Below, one piece after another: positions 1-5,281 of a stretch of DNA of 5,561 nt. The notes under the pieces were generated by a model. It had not been told where the DNA came from. It saw only the letters and a list, made by a program, of their open reading frames with translations, and did not search any database. The stretch spans positions 1-5,561 of the forward strand of contig JADHLS010000426.1 of the NCBI GenBank assembly GCA_016780605.1. The letters run 5' to 3'. Position 1 is the first letter of the stretch; the number at the start of each line of letters is the position of its first letter. Origin of the DNA: Reyranella sp. GTDB lineage: Bacteria; Pseudomonadota; Alphaproteobacteria; Reyranellales; Reyranellaceae. The position numbers were made by a program, and so were the translations under genes.

Positions 1-2339
1 TGGAAGCTCTGCAACGCCTGCCGCGGTTCGCCGGACGTCGCCTGCAGGTTCGCGATTTCGATGGCGATCAGCCCTCCCCACAGGTGGTTGCCCGAACGTC
101 GGGCGATCTCCACGCCCTGGTGGAGCGCTGTGACGGCGGTCGCGACGTCGGTCGGCGCGAATGCCAGGCCTTTGCCAAGACAGGCGAGCGCGATCGAGCT
201 CGGCACGCCGGCCGACCGCGCCTTCGCGAGGCATTCATCGGCGCAGGCCCTCGCTTCCTCTGCCTTGCCGGCAAGCACCAATGCCCACGGCAGGTGCGCC
301 GTGCAAAAGCGGTCGCGCGCATCGACCGGATGGGCCGCGCCTTCGCGCGCATAGGCTGCGGCCGCCTCGTGATCGCCCTCGAAGATCGCCACCATAGCGA
401 GGTCATCGTAGGTCTGCACGAACGGATCGAACGCGGGATCGCCCAGCAGCTCGATGGCCTCGTTCGCGAAGCGCTTGGCCGCCTCGAAGCGCTGGAAGCC
501 CCAGGCGCTGCTCGCCGCCCAGGTGAGCAGCACGATCAGCCGCGGATGGCGCGCGGCGCGGGCAGCATCGACCATCTCGGCCGCCCAGTCGGCCGGCTCC
601 TCGCGCAGGATGAAGCGGGCCATGTCGCCGATGTTGGAGGCGATGCGAACCGCCGGATCGACGCGGCCATTGTCGACCGCCCATCGGAAGGCCGCGCGGA
701 GATTGTCCATCTCGCTTTCGAGCCACGGGTAGGCCTCGGCCTGATGGGGGCTCAGCCACTGGTCGAAGCGGCGGTCCGATTCGGCGGCGAACCACAGCGC
801 GTGCTTTTCACGGGCTGCCTCGATGACGGCGGCGCCCTTGTCGGTCGCAAACTGCCGGATCGTCTCCAGCATGGCGTAGCGAACCGCCTCGCCACTGGAG
901 TCGGCGGTCAATAGCGACTTGCGCAGCAGCGAATCGACCAGATCGAGCACGTCGTGGGTTTCGACTCCGTCGCCGGTACACAAGGCTTCGGCGTCCTCGA
1001 GGCCGAAGCCGCCGGCGAAGACGGCGAGGCGATGGAGCACGGCGCGCTCGGCCTCGCTCAGCAGGTCGTAGGACCATTGCACCGCCGCCGCCAAAGTCTG
1101 ATGCCGGCCAAGCGCCCGTCCGCCGCCCAGCAGGCGGAAGCGTTCGTCCAGCCGGTCGCGAATCTGGCGCGGCGTGAGCGCGCGCACCCGGGCGGCGGCA
1201 AGTTCGATGGCAAGCGGTATGCCGTCGAGTCGCCGGCAGATCTCGGCCACCGATGCCGGGTCGCTCGTGCCGTCGAAACGGGGCGCCACCGCGCGCGCCC
1301 GCTCGACGAACAGGCTGACTGCCGGCGAGATCTCGCCGACCGCGAGCGGCGTCACCGGGAACAGCCGCTCGCCGTCGACCGCCAGCGCCTCGCGGCTGGT
1401 GGCCAGCACGCGGAGCCGCGCACAACGCGGCAACGCCCGCCGCAGAAGGCCGGCGACGGCTTCGACAAGATGCTCGCAATTGTCGAGCACCAGCAGCAGC
1501 TGGCGCCCGGCCAGCGACTCGATCAGGCTGTCGATCAGGTTACGGCCCGCTTGCTGGCTTATTCCCAGCACCGCCGCCACGGCGTGCGGCAAGGCATCCG
1601 GATCGCCGATCGCGGCCAGTTCGCAGAGCCATACGCCATCGGGAAATCGTTCGCCCGCATGAGACGCGGCCTCGAGGGCCAGCCGGGTCTTGCCGACGCC
1701 GCCCACGCCGGTGAGCGTCACCAGCCGGGCGTTCGACAGCGACTCGCGAACCGCGCCGAGCTCGGCATCGCGCCCGAGGATCGCGTTGGCGGGAGTCGGC
1801 AAATTGCCCGTCCCGACCGCCGCCGCATTGAGCGGCGGGAACGTCGTCTTGAGACCTGCGGCATTCACCTGAAACAGGCGCTGCGGCGTGCTCAGCCCGC
1901 GCAGGCGATGCTCGCCGAGATCCAGCAGGTCGGTGCTGTCCAGCAGCGCCGCGGTCGAGCCGGTCATCACGATTTGTCCGCCGTGCGCCGCCGCCATGGC
2001 GCGCGCCGCGCGATTGAGCGGCGGTCCGAAGTAGTCGCCCTCGCGCAGCTCGGCCTCGCCGGTGCAGAGGCCCATGCGCACCGGCAGCTTGAGGCCGAGT
2101 TGCGCCGCGACCGCGGCCGCCACGGCCGAGTGAGGCGTCGCGAAGGCTGCCAGCAGACCGTCGCCCGTATGCTTGAAGACCACGCCGCCCGCGTCGCTCA
2201 CCGCCTGGCGCAGGGTGGCGTCATGCGCCGCGAGCGCAGAGCGCATGGCCAGCGCGTCCTCCTCCCACAACGCGGTCGAGCCTTCGATATCGGTGGTCAG
2301 GAAGGTGACGATGCCGGTCGGGAAGGAAGGATCGGGCAA
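1..2339 (-). CDS. Class III adenylate/guanylate cyclase fused to STAND (NB-ARC-like) ATPase and TPR-like C-terminus, 3' end beyond window
   Basis: About 779 codons are present with no stop; the C-terminus lies left of position 1. Residues ~8-155 form a class III cyclase catalytic domain opening with TGIVTFLTTDIEGST. Matching the class III pattern by eye, metal-binding Asp17 and Asp60 (HTGDG), Lys56 and Asp102 (purine contacts), and Asn109 and Arg113 (transition state) are all present, so an active adenylyl cyclase making cAMP is likely. Residues ~187-390 are a P-loop ATPase: Walker A GVGGVGKT at 211-218, Walker B LLLVLDNCEH at 281-290, ATSRE at 313-317, and GIPLAIELAAAR at 373-384. A winged-helix-like part with MLETIRQFA follows (~413-500), then Ala-rich TPR-like helices from ~590. 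This is the usual order for cyclase/AfsR-MalT-like regulators. No signal peptide or membrane segment is seen, so it is probably cytoplasmic. The start is TTG at 2339-2337: TAG lies in frame at 2345-2343, and the next in-frame ATG (Met32) would cut away metal ligand Asp17. No good Shine-Dalgarno precedes it. The activating ligand is unknown. Confidence 0.92.
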   Translation of the reverse strand, partial: MPDPSFPTGIVTFLTTDIEGSTALWEEDALAMRSALAAHDATLRQAVSDAGGVVFKHTGDGLLAAFATPHSAVAAAVAAQLGLKLPVRMGLCTGEAELREGDYFGPPLNRAARAMAAAHGGQIVMTGSTAALLDSTDLLDLGEHRLRGLSTPQRLFQVNAAGLKTTFPPLNAAAVGTGNLPTPANAILGRDAELGAVRESLSNARLVTLTGVGGVGKTRLALEAASHAGERFPDGVWLCELAAIGDPDALPHAVAAVLGISQQAGRNLIDSLIESLAGRQLLLVLDNCEHLVEAVAGLLRRALPRCARLRVLATSREALAVDGERLFPVTPLAVGEISPAVSLFVERARAVAPRFDGTSDPASVAEICRRLDGIPLAIELAAARVRALTPRQIRDRLDERFRLLGGGRALGRHQTLAAAVQWSYDLLSEAERAVLHRLAVFAGGFGLEDAEALCTGDGVETHDVLDLVDSLLRKSLLTADSSGEAVRYAMLETIRQFATDKGAAVIEAAREKHALWFAAESDRRFDQWLSPHQAEAYPWLESEMDNLRAAFRWAVDNGRVDPAVRIASNIGDMARFILREEPADWAAEMVDAARAARHPRLIVLLTWAASSAWGFQRFEAAKRFANEAIELLGDPAFDPFVQTYDDLAMVAIFEGDHEAAAAYAREGAAHPVDARDRFCTAHLPWALVLAGKAEEARACADECLAKARSAGVPSSIALACLGKGLAFAPTDVATAVTALHQGVEIARRSGNHLWGGLIAIEIANLQATSGEPRQALQSF

Positions 2340-2418
2340 GAGCTAGGATGGCCGCGCTGGAAACTCGACGTTAGCAAGCATGTCATCGAAGGCAAGCTGC
2401 ATCGCGGACGGTAGCATC
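2340..2418 (-). other. Short gap between the small CxxC gene and the cyclase
   Basis: This 79-base stretch shows no promoter, hairpin or clear Shine-Dalgarno. The frame of the small gene's N-terminal half stays open through it and stops at TAG 2345-2343, leaving a single CTC codon before the TTG of the cyclase in the same frame. That permits, but does not prove, translational coupling or re-initiation. Confidence 0.35.
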
Positions 2419-2639
2419 CTAGTCTGAATCCGACAGAAGACAGGCGGTAGAGATTTGCTCTTTGCCACAATGACTGCAAACCGCAATTTCACGCCGTACA
2501 GCGAGGGATCGTCCCATCTGCTCGTTATCCGAGCTACTGACCTGGATGCGCGGAGCGCCCGCGTGATGCACTCGTCGCAAACGGGCTGCCCACGATGCTG
2601 TTTGCAGAGGAAGCGGACCACTCGTTCGGCGGTATTCAA
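2419..2639 (-). pseudogene. Small putative zinc-binding protein with two CxxC pairs, frameshifted as sequenced
   Basis: The 221-base span is one base short of 74 codons. The N-terminal half reads from TTG 2639 in one frame: residues NTAERVVRFLCKQHRGQPVC then DECI, giving C..H and CDEC. The C-terminal half lies in the frame one base behind: VRREIAVCSHCGKEQISTA, ending at TAG 2421-2419. Joined, they give about 73 residues with CDEC and CSHC some 31 residues apart. I recognise this as the layout of small uncharacterised proteobacterial proteins with C/H metal ligands and a short helical middle; I do not know a function. The missing base is probably near 2515-2525, where the joined sequence would read RITS then MGRSLAVRREI. 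The TTG start is supported by GGAAGG seven bases upstream. Codons such as AGG, ATA, TCA and GTA are less GC-biased than in the neighbours, which fits decay or recent arrival. It lies 79 bases upstream of the cyclase gene on the same strand, so the two could share a transcript. A single-base sequencing error would give the same picture. Confidence 0.6.
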
Positions 2640-2646
2640 GTTGGCG

Positions 2647-2652
2647 CCTTCC
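2647..2652 (-). promoter_or_regulatory. Ribosome binding site for the small CxxC gene
   Basis: The minus strand reads GGAAGG, seven bases before TTG 2639-2637. It decides in favour of this TTG: the only upstream in-frame codons run five triplets back to a TAA and contain no start. Confidence 0.5.
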
Positions 2653-2782
2653 GCAGCTTACGCTCCGCCACATTAGCTGCTCGCACTGGGATTGCCACGT
2701 CCTGCTCGTGAACTGTCGCTGTCCGAAATAGCCTGTCGTTGCTTCGCCTCTTCGCTCCGTGGCACGGTCCACGGCCATCGAC

Positions 2783-2790
2783 GGGGAGGA
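2783..2790 (+). promoter_or_regulatory. Ribosome binding site fixing the start at 2796
   Basis: GGGGAGGA ends five bases before ATG 2796. It rules against an upstream in-frame start at 2739, whose extra 19 residues (Pro, Arg and Trp rich) do not resemble the N-terminus of the family; MKITDV does. Confidence 0.8.
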
Positions 2791-2795
2791 ACGAC

Positions 2796-3935
2796 ATGAA
2801 GATCACCGACGTCGCTTGCCACATCCTGCAATGCAAGGTCGACAGGCCGTTCGTGTCGGCGCGCGGCTGGGTCTACGGCACGCGCTCGTCCTGCCTGGTC
2901 GAGATCTCGACCGATGAGGGCGTCACCGGCTGGGGCGAGTGCTACGGGCCGTCGGCGGTCGCCAAGACTTTCATCGACACCCAGTACAAGCCGCGCGTGC
3001 TCGGGCGCGACCCGTTCGACGTCGAGGCGATCTGGGAGGATCTCTACAATCGCATCAAGGACTACGGCACCACCGGCATGGCGATCTCGGCCATCTCCGG
3101 CATCGACATCGCGCTGTGGGACATCATGGGCCGTGCCGTCGGCAAACCCGTGCACAAGCTGATCGGCGGCGCCTATCGCAGCGAGGTCGTGCCCTACGCC
3201 ACCGGCCTCTACTTCATCGACATGAACCGGCTGGTCGAGGAGGCGGTGGAGGAGGCGCTGGAATTCAAGAACGACGGCTTTCGCGCGATCAAGATGAAGA
3301 TCGGGCTGGGCGACCTGAAGCTCGATGCAAAGCGAGTCGCCGCCGTGCGCAAGGCGATCGGGCCGGACGTGCAACTCGCCGTCGACGCCAACCACTGCTT
3401 CACCGTGCCCAACGCCATCAAGCTCGGTCGCATGCTGGAGGAGCACGACATCCTGTGGTTCGAAGAGCCGATCAGTCCGGAGGACCATGACGGCTACCTC
3501 GAGGTCACGCGCGCGCTCGACATGGCGGTGGCGGGCGGCGAGAACGATTTCACGCGCTGGGGCTTCCGCGACATCATCGCCCGGAAGGCGATGGACATCG
3601 TCCAGCCCGATCTCTGCGCCGCCGGCGGCTTCTCCGAGGCGCGCAAGATCGCCACCCTCGCCAGCGCCTTCGGCGTTGAATGCGTGCCGCACGCCTGGGG
3701 TTCCGCCATCGGCCTCGCTGCGACGGTCCAGTTCCTCGCTGCCTTGCCCGACCAGCCGCCGGCGTTCCGGCCCATGCCGCCGATGCTTGAGTTCGAGCAG
3801 ACGCCCAACCCGCTGCGCGATCACCTGGCGCAGCAGCCCATCGAGCAGAAGAAGGGGATCGTGAAGGTGCCGACGGGACCGGGCCTCGGCATCGAGATCG
3901 ATCGCGAGGTGCTGAAGAAGTACAAGGTGGGGTAG
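2796..3935 (+). CDS. Mandelate racemase/muconate lactonizing enzyme family protein, D-galactarolactone cycloisomerase-like
   Basis: A complete 379-residue enolase-superfamily protein of the usual length. The N-terminal capping domain (~1-125) contains GWGECYGP and SGIDIALWDIMG; the barrel follows. Active-site residues match the mandelate racemase subgroup in order and spacing: Lys166-Met-Lys168 (KxK), metal ligands Asp197 (DANH), Glu223 (WFEEP) and Glu249 (AGGEN), then the Asp272 (QPDLCAAGG) and His299 (PHAWGS) dyad 27 residues apart. Such enzymes take the alpha proton from a carboxylate held on Mg2+ and then racemise, dehydrate or cycloisomerise it. Along its length, from MKIT to GPGLGIEI, and notably in QPDLCAAGGFSEARKIATL and the C-terminal LEFEQTPNP, it resembles the Agrobacterium D-galactarolactone cycloisomerase Gci as I remember it. 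That suggests a sugar-acid lactone or aldarate substrate, but specificity in this family cannot be read safely from sequence. No signal peptide is seen, so it is cytoplasmic. It heads a plus-strand group; the second enzyme starts 92 bases after its stop. Confidence 0.93.
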   Translation: MKITDVACHILQCKVDRPFVSARGWVYGTRSSCLVEISTDEGVTGWGECYGPSAVAKTFIDTQYKPRVLGRDPFDVEAIWEDLYNRIKDYGTTGMAISAISGIDIALWDIMGRAVGKPVHKLIGGAYRSEVVPYATGLYFIDMNRLVEEAVEEALEFKNDGFRAIKMKIGLGDLKLDAKRVAAVRKAIGPDVQLAVDANHCFTVPNAIKLGRMLEEHDILWFEEPISPEDHDGYLEVTRALDMAVAGGENDFTRWGFRDIIARKAMDIVQPDLCAAGGFSEARKIATLASAFGVECVPHAWGSAIGLAATVQFLAALPDQPPAFRPMPPMLEFEQTPNPLRDHLAQQPIEQKKGIVKVPTGPGLGIEIDREVLKKYKVG

Positions 3936-3937
3936 CT

Positions 3938-4012
3938 GTCGTCCTGAGCGTAGCGACGGACCTCATCGCCGTTTGCTACCGACATGAGATCCTTCGCTGC
4001 GCTCAGGATGAC
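3938..4012. repeat. Large imperfect inverted repeat of a dispersed bacterial intergenic type
   Basis: Two 29-base arms, 3938-3966 and 3984-4012, face each other across a 17-base loop. They agree at 25 of 29 positions when one is reverse-complemented. Two of the four differences would be G-U pairs in RNA, leaving 27 of 29 paired. The core is TCCTGAGCG(T/C)AGCGA. This type is familiar from many GC-rich genomes and is recognisable because its translation gives VILSAAKDL in spurious ORFs. It fills most of the gap between the two enzyme genes and ends where the Shine-Dalgarno of the second begins. In RNA it should form a long hairpin that could protect the 3' end of the first message, slow transcription or affect ribosome entry. 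There is no following U run, so it is not a standard intrinsic terminator. Confidence 0.85.
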
Positions 4013-4019
4013 GAGGAAG
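4013..4019 (+). promoter_or_regulatory. Ribosome binding site of the second enzyme gene, abutting the hairpin
   Basis: GAGGAAG lies about nine bases before ATG 4028. An in-frame GTG at 4019 is too close to use this site, so the ATG is preferred. Its first base directly follows the right arm of the inverted repeat, so hairpin formation could change access to it. Confidence 0.65.
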
Positions 4020-4027
4020 TGCTTGGA

Positions 4028-5164
4028 ATGAAAATCGTCGACGTCAAAGCCTATCCCACCTCCTTCCGCGTGCCGAAGGAGCGGCAGGTGTCGTTGGGCA
4101 TCGGCACCATGACCAAGCGCGACTGCGTCATGGTGAAGGTGACGACCGACGACGGCATCACGGGCTGGGGCGAAAGCCATCACGCGCGCTCGCCGGGCAG
4201 CATCGGCCACCTGATCAACACCACGCTGAAAGGCTTCGTGGTCGGCATGGACGCGACCGACACCGTCGGCATCTGGGCCCGGATCTACAAGTTCCAGCTC
4301 GGCAGCCACGGCATGGGCGCGGCCACCGCCATGGCGATGAGCGGCATCGACCAGGCGCTGTGGGACATCAAGGGCAAGGCCGCGGGCTGGCCGCTCTACA
4401 AGCTGCTGGGCGGTTCGCCCAAGCCGGTGCCGGCCTATGCCTGCGGCATCTCGCTGGGTTATCAGGAGCCGCCGTCGCTGGTTGCCGAGGCCGAGCCCAT
4501 GGTCGAGATGGGCTATCGCGCGCTGAAGCTGCGCATCGGTGACACGGTCGCGAACGATATCGCGCGCATGACGGCGATCCGCCGCCGCTTCCCCGACATC
4601 GCCATCCTGACCGACGCCAACACCGGCTACAGCGTCGCCGACGCGCGCCGCGTCATGCCGGCGATGGACGAGCTCGATATCGGCTGGCTGGAGGAGCCGT
4701 TCCCGGCGCACGATCATCGTTCCTACGCCATGGCCAGGAGCTTCGGCCGCACGCCGCTCGCAGCCGGCGAAAACCACTACACGCGCTTCGAGTTCCATCG
4801 CCTGATCGAGGACGGCGTCATCAGCATCCTGCAGCCCGACCTTTCCAAGAGCGGCGGCATCACCGAGGTCCAGCGCATCGCCGCCGCCGCCTCGATGTGG
4901 AAGCTGCCGGTCCATCCGCACAGCTCGATGACCGGCCTCAACCATGCCGTCTCGATCCACTTCCTTGCCTCGATCGACAACGGTGGCTATTTCGAGGCGG
5001 ACCTTTCCGTGGCCAACAAGTTCCGCGACGAGCTCGGCAGCGAGCCGTGGAAGATCGGCAAGGACGGATGCGTGCGCCCGCTGGACGGGCCCGGGATCGG
5101 CGTGGAAATCGACGAAAAGTTCCTGTTGGCCCATCCGGTGATCGAGGGACCGGGCTACGTGTGA
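4028..5164 (+). CDS. Mandelate racemase/muconate lactonizing enzyme family protein with KxR in place of KxK
   Basis: A complete 378-residue enolase-superfamily protein, starting MKIVDVKAYP. The capping domain has GWGESHHAR and MSGIDQALWDIKGKAAG; the barrel carries metal ligands Asp196 (TDANTGY), Glu222 (WLEEP) and Glu248 (AAGENH) at the usual 26-residue spacing, and an Asp271 (QPDLSKSGG) and His298 (HPHSS) dyad 27 residues apart. The position of the classical KxK is Lys167-Leu-Arg169. In mandelate racemase the second lysine is the acid/base on one face of the active site; arginine there suggests that His298 does most of the proton transfer, as in MR-subgroup acid sugar dehydratases that lack this lysine. 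A dehydratase of an aldonate or aldarate is therefore a reasonable guess, but the substrate is unknown. Glu323 (YFEAD) may be the electrophilic glutamate. It is clearly related to its upstream neighbour but well diverged, so the pair is an old duplication or two recruited family members. It could be co-transcribed with that gene across the 92-base gap. Confidence 0.92.
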   Translation: MKIVDVKAYPTSFRVPKERQVSLGIGTMTKRDCVMVKVTTDDGITGWGESHHARSPGSIGHLINTTLKGFVVGMDATDTVGIWARIYKFQLGSHGMGAATAMAMSGIDQALWDIKGKAAGWPLYKLLGGSPKPVPAYACGISLGYQEPPSLVAEAEPMVEMGYRALKLRIGDTVANDIARMTAIRRRFPDIAILTDANTGYSVADARRVMPAMDELDIGWLEEPFPAHDHRSYAMARSFGRTPLAAGENHYTRFEFHRLIEDGVISILQPDLSKSGGITEVQRIAAAASMWKLPVHPHSSMTGLNHAVSIHFLASIDNGGYFEADLSVANKFRDELGSEPWKIGKDGCVRPLDGPGIGVEIDEKFLLAHPVIEGPGYV

Positions 5165-5176
5165 CCGCCATCACAG

Positions 5177-5204
5177 CGGAATCCACTATTTTCCGCGGAT
5201 TCCG
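5177..5204. other. Hairpin just after the second enzyme gene
   Basis: CGGAATCC at 5177-5184 and GGATTCCG at 5197-5204 form a perfect eight-base inverted repeat around a 12-base loop, 12 bases after the stop codon. A competing stem, GCGGA 5176-5180 with TCCGC 5192-5196, uses the same left arm. No T run follows, so it is not called an intrinsic terminator; it may mark or stabilise the 3' end of the enzyme transcript. Confidence 0.5.
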
Positions 5205-5209
5205 TGCAG

Positions 5210-5225
5210 TGTGGGCAAACCCACA
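5210..5225. other. Tight second hairpin in the same gap
   Basis: TGTGGG 5210-5215 and CCCACA 5220-5225 form a perfect six-base stem with a four-base CAAA loop, starting five bases after the preceding hairpin. It could equally be an operator-like palindrome for the following gene. No U tract follows it. Confidence 0.4.
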
Positions 5226-5269
5226 TAAGTCGGCGGCAGGGTCGGCCCATATCGCTCGCGACGAGGCCC

Positions 5270-5276
5270 AAGGAGG
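5270..5276 (+). promoter_or_regulatory. Strong ribosome binding site for the last gene
   Basis: AAGGAGG, a near-perfect anti-16S match, lies five bases before ATG 5282. It supports this start and the plus-strand reading over a minus-strand ORF across the same bases. Confidence 0.75.
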
Positions 5277-5281
5277 AGCCT

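Larger units (their letters stand above)
2640..2795. promoter_or_regulatory. Divergent intergenic region between the minus-strand group and the enolase-superfamily genes
   Basis: This 156-base stretch separates two outward-facing genes and must hold the start signals for the plus-strand pair and probably for the small minus-strand gene. A TTGCCA at 2692-2697 resembles a -35 box, but no convincing -10 lies 16-18 bases downstream, so no promoter is assigned. The only clear symmetry is CCGTGG at 2757-2762 and CCACGG at 2769-2774 around a six-base spacer, 21 bases before the ATG at 2796. It could be an operator half-site pair or a small mRNA hairpin. Confidence 0.4.

Noticed and set aside
84..914. 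Long plus-strand open frame, and others at 954-2414, opposite the cyclase gene
   Set aside because: They are antisense shadows in GC-rich DNA: compositionally odd (Arg, Ala, Gly rich), without recognisable domains, while the minus frame gives a coherent cyclase-ATPase.
2515..2525. Programmed -1 frameshift in the small CxxC gene
   Set aside because: No canonical slippery heptamer or clear downstream stimulatory hairpin was seen; simple base loss or error is preferred.
2692..2720. Sigma-70-like promoter beginning with TTGCCA
   Set aside because: No acceptable -10 element at normal spacing; not distinguishable from chance.
2673..3824. 383-codon minus-strand open frame opposite the first enzyme
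   Set aside because: Repetitive His/Asp/Val/Arg-rich product typical of an antisense shadow; the plus strand holds a complete enolase-superfamily active site and a ribosome binding site.
3938..4012. CRISPR repeat or mobile element end
   Set aside because: Only one inverted pair, with no spaced direct repeats, transposase or target duplication; it fits a dispersed palindromic intergenic repeat.
3821..5134. 437-codon minus-strand open frame spanning the second enzyme and the intergenic repeat
   Set aside because: Antisense shadow; it includes VILSAAKDL, the known spurious translation of the dispersed repeat.
5177..5225. Rho-independent terminator after the second enzyme gene
   Set aside because: Stems are present but no T run follows either one, so only hairpins are reported.
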